A DNA stretch of 64,000 bases from Ptychodera flava (GCF_041260155.1 NC_091929.1:30666462-30730461); one strand, 5' to 3'; shown: positions 12,120 to 23,880, counted from the first letter of the stretch. A program made the numbers and translations. Notes: generated by a model not told the origin, from the sequence alone.

Positions 12120-13469
12120 GGACTGGTCAGTTTCTTTGGCCTGGGGGGGGGGGGGGGCGGTGGATTATTTTTTGCCGACGTCAAAAAGTGGCTGACCCCC
12201 CCTATTCCAAATTTTGAAAACAGGGTGACCCCCCTATTCCAAATTTCTAAAACAGGGTGACCCCCCCGGGCGCGACAAAGGTAAAACAAAGATGGACATA
12301 CATTATATATATATATATATTATATTTTACATTTTACATATATTTATATTTTAAATAGTCATTCTATGTTTTAGTGAAATTGTTGACATGTCAGTTGTAA
12401 GATAGGAATTTCAAAGTGTCAAATACAGTACATTTTCAATGAGCTGTATTTTGAATGAGCTGTGAATGTATTTCGCACTTTCTCTGCTTAACCAGATGTC
12501 CTGAACTGTTGTACAGAAATGGATGTCAATCATTAATATCAAAGAGGAAAAAGCAGTGAATCAAAAACTTTGATGGGTGTTAAGACTTGCCACCATCCAA
12601 TTAAATCTACTGAGGAGCCATAGAGAGCTTTTTTAGCCAAATCTGATGTGTACAGTGTCTGAGAGGACTTTTCTTGTGTAACATTGAAACCATAAAGCAC
12701 AGCTAATAATGACAAAAACTGCCTTTTTTAACTGTTATCTTTGTTCATAAAAAAGCATCTTTCTACAGAAAACCTATGAAACAAAGGAAAATAATTGCAT
12801 CAATGAGAAGGAAAGATATCTTGTCATTTTTCTATCTCAAAATAAGTCACTGTATCAAATATATATTGTGAAATATTTGTGCATGTTGCTTTCTCATACT
12901 GAATTCTCAAAGAGAGAACAGAAAAGTATCAGGAATTTGTTATCCTTTTCATATGAAATGCAGATTTCATAATGGTACACTTTCACTTAGCAAACATCAA
13001 GATATCTCTGAAAGTATGGCGCCCGAAGGGCGCGCCAAAAAATATGAAACATCCTGATATCTCTGATATATATGCCTTGTATATTAAAGTCATGCACCTG
13101 AAGGGCATGCTGAAAGATGTATGATATATTAAAGAAATGAGCTTGAAGAGCACGCTGAAAAATATTGAACATACAGATATCTCTGATGTATGTATGCTTG
13201 ATATGTTAAAGTTGGGCGTGCTGAAAAATATGACTGATTATTAAAGTTGCGCGCCCGAAGGGCGCGCCGAAAAATACAACTGAATGATGAATTTTGTGGC
13301 TGACACTAGCATTTTAGGCAATGATGAGCCTGTGTCAAATTCAAAAACACACTGACCCCCCCTATTGGGCATTTCAAAACATGGTGACCCCCCTATCACC
13401 AAAGTCAAAAACAGGGTGACCCCCCCATGAATCCACCGCCCCCCCCAGGCTGAAGAAACTGACCAGTCC
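12120..13469. mobile_element. 1.35-kb non-autonomous DNA element with G-rich inverted termini
   Basis: The ends are inverted: GGACTGGTCAGTTTCTT at 12120 and its complement ending at 13469. Each is followed inward by CCTGGGGG...CGGTGGAT; the left copy holds 15 consecutive G (12143-12157). Inside both ends lie C-rich blocks, TGACCCCCCTATT-type, at 12191-12267 and 13351-13427. No transposase or other open frame is visible, so it is non-autonomous. Target duplication was not resolved. Confidence 0.75.
13018..13280. repeat. Degenerate hairpin minisatellite inside the TIR element
   Basis: About five iterations of a unit built around GCGCCCGAAGGGCGCGCC followed by GAAAAATA. The first and last iterations are intact palindromes (about 13020 and 13250) and the middle ones are degenerate. 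Spacers carry GATATCTCTGAT and TATTAAAG motifs. Confidence 0.65.
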
Positions 13470-14140
13470 GTTATTAAACGAGCATCTGTGTGGCCATTCC
13501 TTCACGACAGTGCAATGACTGTCGACACGGGCGTTGCGGCCGGGTTCGTTAAACTCTGCATGTGTGAGCGAACTGATATAGGCCTACAATAAGCTTACTG
13601 AACATTGACGATGGATCGAGAGGCAGACCATTGCATACTTCAACTATTGCTTCTGTCCCTTGTAAACTGGCATTCAGATGTCAAACCGTGAACCCATATC
13701 GGGCAAAATATTGAAAGTAATGTCAGTGTCACATAGGCCAGTTGGCCAAAATGAAATACGTTTTTGACGCCGTGATTTAGCGGCCTATCCTTCTCTTTTA
13801 GTACCACCCCAAACCCATTGGAGGCTTTCCCGCAATGAAGCATGATTTCGCCACCCAATCATGGTATCTTGGACCTTTGACAGTGACCTTATGACGTAGT
13901 CTCAGAAACGATGATGCTATTTTTCCACAACAAATACTTGAAACGTACAAGGTACCCACTTTCGGCGTCCGACGAGAAGCTCGCGTTCCTCATTAGGCAC
14001 TATATGCTCGTGCACACGTTTTGACCCTTGAAAATCGTTACGTTTATCTGAGCCCGACCCCCCCCCCCCGTTTCATGCAGGAGAAGATGGCCCCACACAT
14101 AAAATGACACCGCTAAAGGGCCTAAAAATCATCAAACCTT
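13470..14140. other. No gene seen between TIR element and LINE
   Basis: No supported gene. It includes a C-rich run near 14050. The minus-strand open frame at 13640-13858 resembles nothing recognised. Confidence 0.45.
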
Positions 14141-15480
14141 CTTTATATGGCATTTGTTGATTTTAAAAAAGCCGTTGATTCTGTTTCGAGAAGGGTTTAT
14201 ATGATATTACTCAGAATAACGTGAAAACGTCAATCAAAATTCAAGATTGGTTTCTTTCTTCATGGAGGGGGGGGGGGTAAAACAAGGTTGTAATCTTGCA
14301 TCTACATTGTTTGACACATTTCTCAACCATCTTTCGGATATATTTGGTGACATTTCTTTGTTTCCCGTTGATATGGGAGATCTAAAGTTAAATTGTATTT
14401 TATATGCTGACGATTTAGTTTTAATACCAAAACCTAGTTTTAATACCAAAACTTATCTACAGATTTGTTTGAATAAGTTACATTCTTTAAGTAAAACCAA
14501 AACAATGGTTTTCAGTAAAGGTAACCGTTTAATAAAGAAACAGTCATTTTAATATGAGAAAAATGCAATTGGAACTGTAAATCAGTATAGTTTTTACACC
14601 AAATGGAAAATTCAAACAGAATCAGTTTACTCTTAAAAAAAAGCAATGAAAGCTTTATTCAGCATCAGAAAGTCAATTTTAAGTGAAACGGTGTTGAGTC
14701 CAAAACTTTGTCTAAAAGTCTTTGATACTTTAATCATACCAATTCTTTCTTATGCTTCAGAAATCTGGAGAACAGAAATTACAAGTACTGATAATTGCCT
14801 TGAAGGTCTATGTATGTCTTATTACAGATTTATCTTGGGAGTGAGTAAATGTACCCTACTTGAAGGGATGAGAGCAAAGTTGGACAGATTTCCATTAAAG
14901 ATCAATCTTTATTTGTCTGTTATTAAAATATTGGTGTAGGTTAAATAGTTTGCCAGGAGATCATATTCTTAAACAGGCGCTTCAAGAAAACAGAGATATA
15001 AATTCTCCTTGGGCAAATTTTATTCTTTGTAATTTGGGAAGTTACAATCATATGAATGTTTTCAACCTAAAAGAGTGATATCATATACCCAGTTAAACAA
15101 GAAAATAAAAAGGAAGATACCCAGGAATAATCTGTAAGGAGAATATGTCAAGTGATACAAGAAAAAAAATTAGGTTGTAACAAATTATGTACGTACAGAA
15201 CTTTCAAGTCTGAATTTTATTTTGAAAAAATACCTGAACAATTTGTCAAATTTTACACTTCTCAGAGCTTTATCGAAATTCAGATTGAGTGATCATAGTT
15301 TAAGTATTGAATTGGAATAGATGATGAGTTTCATGGTACAAATTTTATCACAGAACGAGTTTTATTGTTCTAGGAAAGTGGGGTAGATTTCTCCACTTTT
15401 TCCAGTGTTACACAAACGGAAAAGGCTCTTAAATCTTAAAAAGGGTTTATGGAGTATAATTTTCTAGGTCTTGATATATT
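14141..15480 (+). mobile_element. Non-LTR retrotransposon (LINE) fragment, reverse transcriptase
   Basis: Translated pieces carry the reverse transcriptase motifs in order: FVDFKKAVDSV (14152), a GG.KQGCNLASTLF block (about 14265), then LYADDLVL with the catalytic YADD at about 14403. A C-terminal piece at 14646-14939 has SPKLCLKVFDTLIIPILSYASEIW followed by FILGVSK and GRFPL-like motifs, typical of the region after the polymerase. Frames are broken by stops and shifts and the 5' part is absent, so it is a dead copy. Assignment to a LINE clade was not attempted. Confidence 0.8.
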
Positions 15481-15710
15481 CTTGAAGAACACTGATCTGT
15501 GCTCGACCCTCCAGTAGCATTCTCACTATTAAACAGTCTGTTGACTGTACTACGGGGAAGTAAACGACCACAACGGTAAGGGCGAAAATACCGAGCACAT
15601 CACTACAGCTGGATTTTAATCAGATTGACCAAGAGGTGAGTTTGCTATGGGCCGGGTGCGTTAATACGGATAGCGACTTTGCATTGGGGCCGCGTTGACT
15701 GCGGGCCGGG

Positions 15711-15853
15711 ATCTCTTGTATCCTGAAAACCGTTAACTTTCTGTAACTTTTATTGCTATTTTCATGAACATCCTCTATTTTAGAAATAAATTCAAAAATA
15801 CTCCACTCCCTTGACGTTGATAATTGCACTGTAGTTTTGCCATCTATTTAAGC
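15711..15853. repeat. Stranded piece of the unit-2 spacer
   Basis: Matches unit 1 at about 4690-4815 (AACTTTCTGTAACTTTTATTG..., then AATACTCC...TTGATAATTGCACTGTAGTT). It lies between two inserted blocks and shows that the unit-2 spacer was interrupted twice. Confidence 0.75.
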
Positions 15854-15879
15854 AATAACCCCCGCCGCAGGAGGGTATA

Positions 15880-16131
15880 CACGAGATTTTGGTACAATGC
15901 GCGACATATAGCAAGAGCCGATAGGCGAGTACGATATGGAGCAAATTGTACCAAACTCGAGTGGATACCCGACTGAGGATGGGGTTATTGCTATTATATT
16001 AAATTTATATCAACTTGTGTGTCTTTGTCGTCTTGGTCCAGCATTTTCGTCAGTTTCAGCCCAAAATGCAGAAAACGGACGTCTGAGAGATCGAACGTCG
16101 GAAAATCATCGCCCGAGACCGAGCATTTTTT
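15880..16131 (+). repeat. Diverged relative of the MYND 3'-flank repeat
   Basis: GCGACATATAGCAAG, then GATATGGAGCAAATTGTACCAAACTCGAGTGGAT and a later CGTCG...CCGAGACCGAGCAT block resemble, in order, the sequence at about 4047-4280, 11000-11180 and 29790-30015. This is a fourth, older copy without an adjacent MYND gene, so that part of the MYND flank is itself an interspersed repeat. Confidence 0.45.
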
Positions 16132-16167
16132 GCTCACGTGTTTACACACGTGAGCATATGTTGCAGC

Positions 16168-16169
16168 GA

Positions 16170-16208
<39 letters not shown>

Positions 16209-16222
16209 CTGTCTGTCTGTTT
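16168..16222. repeat. (TCTG)n microsatellite at left end of element A
   Basis: About 13 TCTG units with one or two changes, placed between the terminal hairpin and the first sub-repeat. Its complement (ACAG)n occupies the mirrored position at the right end and in element B. Confidence 0.9.
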
Positions 16223-16479
16223 GTCCGATATCTCAAAAATGGCTCATTAGATCAGAATCAAATCTGGTACACATATTCAGTTAGTAAATGGCAAGAACTG
16301 ATTAGTTTTTGGTGGGTGTGGCTTGCATACTTTTTGCATATTTGCATAGTTAATGATTAAAAAAACATGATATATATTGACAACGACTGCACACAATTTT
16401 ATGAGATTCGTTACAAATAATGATCACACCAAGATATATCAGCTTTGAAAGATATTAAGGGGTGACGTGAAAGATAATT

Positions 16480-17545
16480 ACTAATTTGCATGTTTAATGA
16501 AATTTCCTAATTAGGAGTATATATCTGAATTTACTCTATCAAAATTGACGAAACTTGGTATGCATATTGAAGATACTATGATTTAATGTTATTGAAAGTC
16601 ATTAAGCATTTTACATCATCTAAATCCTAATTTGCATATTTAATGATTTTTTGAAATTAAGGATATATATTTGAAGTTACATGACCAAAATTGATGAAAC
16701 TTGCTATGTACATTAAAGATACTATGATAGAACATTATTAAATGTCATTCAGCATTTTTACATCAGCCAATTCCTAATTTGCATATTTTATGAACTTTCC
16801 TAATTAGGGGTATTTATCTGAATTGACGAGACCAAAGTTGATGAAACTGGCTGTGTACATTAAAGATACTATGATAGAACATTATTGAAAGTCACTAAGC
16901 ATTTGAACTTTAGCCAATTCCTTATTTGCATATTTAATGAACTTTCATAATCAGGGATATTTATCTGTATTGACTAAACCAAAGTTGACAAAACTTGCTA
17001 TGTACATTAAAGATGCTACGATACGACATTATTGAAAGTCATTAAGTATTTTACTTCATCCAGCTCCTAATTTGCATATTTAATATGAATTTTTGAAATA
17101 ATGGATATATTTTTTGAATTTACATGACCAAAATTGATGAAACGTGCTATGTACATTTAATATACTATTATATAGGCTAACATTATTGAAAGGCATTAAG
17201 CATTTTTGCTTCAGCCAATTCCTAATGTGTGTATTTAATTAACTTTCCTAATTAGGGATATATACTTGGATTTATTTGATCAAAGTTGGCATAACATGCT
17301 ATGTACATTGATGATTATACCAGGTTATACCAATATTGGAAGTCATTTCGCACTTAAGTTTTCATGTCGGCTAATTTATAGTTTGCATATCTAATGAGCT
17401 TTCAAGGTTTGGAATATATAGTTTGAAGGACTTGACCAAAGGCAATTACACTTGCTATATAAAGTGGTGATACAATGATAGCAGTCAAAGAAATTATTTT
17501 TTTATTTCAGCTAATTACATATTTGAATACTTAATGAGCTATAGA
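16480..17545. repeat. Eight ~147-bp sub-repeats with ATTTGCAT
   Basis: A core TAATTTGCATATTTAATGA(A)CTTTCCTAATTAGG recurs near 16480, 16627, 16772, 16920, 17068, 17220, 17377 and 17515, in decreasing similarity toward the right. Most carry a perfect POU octamer ATTTGCAT. Between cores are shared phrases such as GATGAAACTTGCTATGTACATT and AACATTATTGAAAGTCATTAAGC. Confidence 0.8.
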
Positions 17546-18439
17546 GTTAATCTGTGGTGAATATTATTCATTATGTTGATCAGAATACTTTCAATGAAGT
17601 CGCAAACATGTGGCAAAGGTTCAAATTTACACATAACTGCAATATATAATAAAAGACGTGAGCATTTACGGTTCATATCTGGTTATAAGTTTGGATTACG
17701 TTGACAACACGCGAACACACTATCCTGCGATAACATACTCATTACCTTCATCAAAATTTCATTAATATTATCATGCAACGCGAACTGCTGCAGACACAGA
17801 AATGGGTCAAGAGTTCAAAGCAAAACAAAAAGTAACATTTTTTTCGTAAATTTATATAAAAACAATAGCGCTAGCTTTTTTGGCGTACTAAAAATAGATT
17901 TGCCTCATTTACTGTCAGTCCGGTGCGCGATAACCGTAACCGTCGTAACATTCAGACAGAGGAGGTGGTGTAGTGAGGTTACCGTTACAGGTTCTATTTT
18001 GATGGATATTTTGGATGGATAATTTGATGGATAATTTGTACCAGAAAACGTGCAATTTTGAAATAATCCAGATATTGATTACGGCAAGTTGCGGTAACTA
18101 TGAACAGTTGAGCAGAGTGCGTTGCCCGATTCAGCGAGAGCTGGACGCTGACACAGCGATTTTCGTCGCAGTCGCCAGGAATGATCGCATTGTTATTTTG
18201 AACTTCTTGGGCTACATCGTTAAAACATCCTCGTCTGTTACAGCCCAAACTTCATGAAGGAATATCTGACGTACTGTTACTGTGAGGAAGTTTCAATTTA
18301 TTTGTGTATGAACGAATAGTAGGTATGTCGCGTCTCGACTCCTGCTGAATCGATCAAGCAAACTACACAGTGCGCTTTTACCCTATACAATTTTGTACAT
18401 CATCATACAACAAGTTTCATCAAATTAAATGCTTTGAAT

Positions 18440-19075
18440 TTTGGAGTAATATCACTAATTACAAAGTTCATAAAATATGCAAATGAACCCTTAATTAACT
18501 TAACACAACTAAATGCTCTACACCACAATTAGATATCTGTCGGATCAGTATCTGCAGCAGATTTCATCACATTTGGTGCAGTTATTTTGGAGTTATATCA
18601 CTAATTACAAAACTTCATAAAATATGCAAATGACCTATTTGTTAACTTGACACTGCCAATACTTCTCAGTACAATTAGATATTTATCAAAACAATATCTG
18701 TACCCAATTTCACTGATTTAGGTGCCGTAATTTCAGAGTTATACACCTAATTACAAAGTTCATTAAATATGCAAATGAACCCTTAATTAATTTCACACTA
18801 CTAAATGCTTTACACTACAGTTAGATATTAGTCAGCTCAGTATCTGCAGCAGATTTCATCACATTTGGTGAAGTTATATAAGAGTTATATGACTAATTAC
18901 AAACCTTCATAAAATATGCAAATGAGCTATTTATTAACTTGACACAGCCTAATGCTACAAAGTGTAATTAGATATATATCAGATCAATATTTGTTGCAAG
19001 TATCATCAAGTTTGGTGGCAGGAATTTCAGAGTTATCTCACTAATAACAAAAGTTCATTAAATATGCAAATGAGA
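18440..19075. repeat. Five ~147-bp sub-repeats with ATGCAAAT
   Basis: The core CTAATTACAAAGTTCAT(T/A)AAATATGCAAATGA recurs near 18455, 18600, 18748, 18893 and 19041. Every copy carries the octamer ATGCAAAT, the complement of the one in the left array, so the octamer orientation mirrors the inverted ends. Confidence 0.8.
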
Positions 19076-19359
19076 TGATAATTGACATGACATTCACAGT
19101 ATCATCATAATGTTCTTAGATTGTCATCTGTGAAAAGTTTCATGAAATTTTGTGCAGTATTTCTTGATATATGTCTACACTGTCATTACCGTCTCCATAG
19201 GGAAACCATTGTATGGAAAAAAACGATATTGCATAACTTCATTAATATGCAAGCCACACTAACCAAAATCTAATCAGTTCTTGCAAGTAGCACATTGTAC
19301 CTGTGTACCAAATCTGACTTGAATCCGTTCAGGCGTTTTTGAGTTATCGTGTAAACAGA

Positions 19360-19432
19360 CAGACAGACACACACACACACACACACTAACACACACACAC
19401 ACACACACACACACGGACAGACAGACAGACAT
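19360..19432. repeat. (AC)n / (ACAG)n microsatellite at right end of element A
   Basis: An ACAG run passes into AC dinucleotides and back to ACAG just inside the right terminal hairpin. Confidence 0.9.
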
Positions 19433-19756
19433 CGCTATGACAATAGCCCACGTGTTTACACACGTGAGCTAAAAATAAATGTGTTGCTTCGGACTTTTCT
19501 TCATCATCGACCCCAACTTATTTTCACCAAGAGGTGAGTTACAGACCCATACTTTATATCTGTATCGAAATTCGAACTCGGTCTTAATAAAACAAAGTGG
19601 ACCGTTTCGGATTAAGTTTTGAGCTACATTGTTCAAATGCACCGACTGGGCAATTTTCCAAAGGGGCCCGTTTTACCACTGCTATCAATGCTAAAACAGT
19701 ATTTTAGCATCGATGGAATGAGCTCTCGTCCAATCAGAATGGCGCATGGTAGCATG

Positions 19757-22700
19757 ATATAATAAAATTCGAGATTTCCAATTGCTCTTAAAGGGTTGAC
19801 ACAATTTTCTCGTTGGAAACAATATAAACATCTTTATTAATCTGAATTTCGATACTTTGTTGAAGAAACTTCCAGTGTCGATGAATTTGTATAACAGCAT
19901 TAGCAATGCAAAATTTATGTATTCATTACATTCAATATCACGGATGCCGATGTATTTATTTAAATTCAACTTTGTTGATCTCACTCTTCCTTCAGTTTCC
20001 GAGGGTGAGCCATTCTCTTGATCACCTTGTGTTACTGTGGCCTTATGCTAATCATGCCATCAATTGCTATAATTGATTGAGGTTAATAAAGTCAAATTGA
20101 CATTGTCTCACTCATCTGCTTTTCATTTAAATGAGCAACTTTGAACAAATTAGTTTGAAACCATAGGAAAACATATTCGTCCACATAACGGCATTGGACA
20201 GTGGTCACCTTCCTTTTACTTCTCTGGAATGCAAAAATGAATGTTGACAACAAAAGTCTCTATTATGCCCTCAAAATAAGTACGCTGTGGATGAATACAG
20301 CTTACTATACCAATACTTCGATTTCAGATATGGCGAGCATCGGATTGGAAGGATTTGACCTGTGTTCAAATTTTCCTCAAAGAAACTTTATACTATTCTT
20401 TATTAATAATCCCAAAAATATTACAGGTGTATTGTGCAAAGTTCGGGATCAGAGAAATACGTTTCCGAAGAACTCCGTAGTTGAAATTCAAATTGGCGTT
20501 ATACCCTGCGTTAACTATAAAAGTGACAAAGAGATGTTATACCAAGACTGTTAAAATTTAATGTACTCCACATGTTTCAAAATAAGTATCTACAAACAGC
20601 TGCGAGAAAAATATTTGACAAACTCGCCGTCTGAAAATGTTCCACGGGCGCATCAATACGATGGTTTCAACCGGCTCGAACCCGCAACTCACGGCACCCA
20701 ATCTCCTAGCGCAGAGGCCAACAGACAAAACCACTCGGATAAATTCCCAATCTCAAAGGATTTGTTCAATAACCGAGCTATGTGTGGCGTACTTAAGAAA
20801 ACATCCCTGTGCATTTTGAAGCCACTAATGGTATGCTCCTACTATCGTCTTGTGCAACTTTGCACTTAGCCTTGAATATTTCTGCCAATAGTGAAGTAGG
20901 GTTTCTTATGCCAGCGCGCGCAAAGTTAGCAGAAACACAAAACAGACACACAGAATCAATAACAACATCTATAATTAAAGATACACTGCTTTGGGTCAGT
21001 TTGTTGAATTGTGTCTGCTCTTTTTTCCCTAAATACAGAAAATATCGTTTCTATCATTAAACATCAACAAAAGTTGTTACTAGGGCACCACTTCTCCTCA
21101 ATTACGTCAATTACAATCTGGAAAAGAATAGAAAGAACCGAGAAATATAAGTATGGATTAGTGCAGCAGTCTCCAGTAGTATATTTTAGCTACTGAGTGT
21201 TATATAGTAGCTTTCTCAATGACGGTGACTTTTGTGATGTCATCCCCCTGATTATTACTAGTAATGTATCTTTTTATCCAGTATTGTGGCCCCACATGTT
21301 TTCAACATCTAAAATTCCCCAGCATTGCACGATACTATGAAGTAATAGCAACAATGTATCCTTCCCGGCTCATAATGGACTCAAGAAACTTTGCACTCCG
21401 TATTGGGCTTCGCCTCGTATATTTTGTTTTGCAGAGTTTGCTTTTGTCCATTATTGGCCGGGAGGGGGTTCATTATTGCTTAAATGAAGAAACTTAAGGA
21501 AAAATCTCCCCGGCATACGTTCTTAGTTTCTCATGGAATGTTAAGCTTGGGAAAGTTTCTGCGTACGTGGTATATATACGATTCGTGCTGCATAAAAAAA
21601 TGTCCTGCAAACTTTGAGTATTGTCCCTTTGACCTAGGAGCAAAGTGTGCAATCAAAATTGAAAGTTAGGAACGGAGGTCCTATTGTGACGTGGTAACTA
21701 TCCCTCAATCTTCATGTATGTAGTCAACTATACAACAAAATAAGTTTTTGCTATAACCTTGAACAAATGACAAGTGCTTTCATATTTGAAACAAATATTT
21801 CAAAGCGTGGTAGGACTTCCAAATTGCACCTGAACCTAAGAATCAGCGTCGCAGTCTTGACTCGTAACTGAAGAAAGTACAAAATGAAATTTAAAAGTTT
21901 CTTATTCTTGGCACTATGGAAGCTGTTTCCACGAATTCAGAACATCAAAGCATGATTTAACTCTTATTATTCGATGACGTATGTTCATTACAATGCAGAA
22001 AGTCTACAAACAAGCAAGTTCGTTGTTGTTGTCAGTGTGTAAGGGATCGACTGCCGGAACCAAGGGGTTAGGGTAGTTAAAAATGCTCCGCGAAAATGGT
22101 TTGAAAAAGGTCTTAGCTTTCCTGGTTTGTCCAATCCCTACTTGGGACAATGACTCAACATCGTGAGATGGCGCCTTCTGCGCATGACTTTATTTATGTA
22201 TGGCTAATCAGACAAGCCGCCCTGCCCTATCATTGTCCTTTCTATTTTGTTTACAGTAAGAAGGAAAATGCATATGTAAGGTGCAACGTTCTAACAGTGG
22301 TCTTCTCTGCAAAAGCATAATCTTGCAATCTAAGGTATGAAATTGCTACTTGTTTGTTCTGTGTATTGTAAATGCCGAATATAGTATATCTACGGCGTCT
22401 CTGTACGGTTAAACGTACATTTTGCCCGGCGAATATATTACCCGGTCAAGAAAAAAACTTCTTCATTTTCTAACTAGGTAGCCGGTGTCGGGTAGGGCGT
22501 GGAGACAGCGTAGGAACTAAACAAATTTACGAGGCCTTATGCACTAGACACTGATACCTCATCGCTATCGATAGATGTGTCACACGAGTTTATTTATTTC
22601 ATGAAGGAAACCGTCCTTTTCTCAGCGCTAGCAGAGATTGCGATTTACAGGAATCTTTCTCTTTCACTTCGTGTACCTGGAAAGTTTGAAAAGCCATTTT

Positions 22701-22890
22701 TCACAAAGCAGTGCGGCTGCTGCAATGCTCTCATGCGTGAACTGTGACTCATCCCTCGTGCGCAGAAGTTTTATAACAATTGAATAAATGGGTACGTGCG
22801 TCCTACTATGACCTTTGAAATGAGGTGAAAACGCCGCGGAGACATTCAGAAAATTCCTTTCATGACAAGTTAGACCAATCAATGGTGACA
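19757..22890. repeat. Duplicated intergenic spacer, unit 2 (resumed)
   Basis: Collinear with 4820-7794 of unit 1 (see the landmarks given there). No gene is supported. It differs from unit 1 by small insertions, including the tRNA-like insertion near 20663. Confidence 0.7.
20663..20733 (-). repeat. tRNA-derived (SINE-like) sequence
   Basis: On the minus strand a 71-nt stretch starts with GGTTTTG and ends with TGAAACC plus A, which pair as a seven-bp acceptor stem with two G-T pairs. It contains GCTAGGAGATTGGG and a B-box-like GCGGGTTCGAGCC. The T-stem does not pair properly, so a functional tRNA is unlikely. Unit 1 lacks the block at the matching place (near 5745), so it was inserted into unit 2. 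Confidence 0.5.
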
Positions 22891-23880
22891 TATTTCAAGT
22901 TTAATTATTCATTTATTTACTCACGAACCAACTACAGGTTGCCCCCATAGCAGGTTCGCTTAAAATTAAATATAATACAAAATATATGAGCTAAATGAAA
23001 CTAAAGGCAAATAGGACATTTCATACAAGTAAAAAATTAGCAGAATCGTGACAGATACACAAAGAAACATCCAGACAAAATACAACAATTATTAAGTAAA
23101 AAAGTATCAAGTTGTGCGATTAAGATCAACGCCAGTCGTGCATCAATTTTAGTCATTTTGACCAACGGTCCAACGGATTAATGTGATTGCTTTGCGTATG
23201 CCGTATGCTGTATGCTGTGTGCCGTGGACAGAGACAGAAACTCCTCAGTAAATTCTTCTTGAAACTTGGTTGGATGGTCACTAGAGCAAATTTCTCAAGT
23301 GGTATTTTGGCGTGTTTGATTGAATCATTTTAAAGTCACTTTTATTTAGCTTTTGTATGAAAATCAGTATTTTCAATTTGTCCTAAAAATCACTGATATG
23401 ATCACAATTATGTTTGAAATGGATGTTAGTTAAGTTGAAATGTTGTCAGAAATGTTGATATTGTGGTGATGCATGCTTTGTATTACTTTTCTATTCATTT
23501 TTAGTTGATCTTTAGTAAATTTTGTTACAGTTACCGTGTGCACATGCGCACAATGCAAGAACTAATTAGCTTTGAGGAATCAAATCGACGCCATCTTGTT
23601 CTCAGTCTTGTACAATTGTTCCCCGTGATAGTGATGGTACTTTAGTACTTTCGTTGTCGTAGCGCATTTTTTGGTACGAAAGGCTCATTACACAATGTAT
23701 ACAATGTGCCCTCCCGGTTTATCACCATAATGGCTTTATGGCAATTTCTGAACTTGGGCACAGAGAGTATATATATATTCATAGCTGTGAATTTCGTTCG
23801 CGGCCGGTCTGCAACCATGAATTAAGACGTTTTTGCCAGGGAAACAGCCTATCGAATGTTTTGGTCCCTGGATGGTGACG
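22891..23880. other. No gene seen between unit 2 and unit 3
   Basis: AT-rich. It includes a block near 22920 (ACTACAGGTTGCCCCCATAG) that looks like repeat sequence, and a short TATGCTG-rich run near 23195. No supported coding region. Confidence 0.45.

Larger units (their letters stand above)
16132..19469. mobile_element. Composite element bounded by CACGTG hairpins (element A)
   Basis: Each end is a 24-nt hairpin: stem GCTCACGTGT / ACACGTGAGC around TTAC at 16132-16155, and the same with one mismatch at 19446-19469. Just inside each is a GCGATGTCTGTCTG-type tract, in opposite orientations. The left part (to about 17685) consists of AT-rich sub-repeats at 147-150-bp intervals. The right part (about 18440-19445) consists of a second sub-repeat type at nearly the same interval. 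A 0.7-kb central stretch is unlike both. The left part is homologous in reverse complement to element B (26348-27616). No convincing coding region. The type is undetermined: foldback or tandem-repeat-bearing non-autonomous DNA element. Confidence 0.7.

Noticed and set aside
18015-18257. 80-codon open frame in the centre of element A
   Set aside because: No recognisable domain and low-complexity start; not enough to call a gene of the element.
20663-20733. Functional tRNA gene
   Set aside because: Acceptor stem and B-box are present but the T-stem fails to pair, so a tRNA-derived repeat is more likely.
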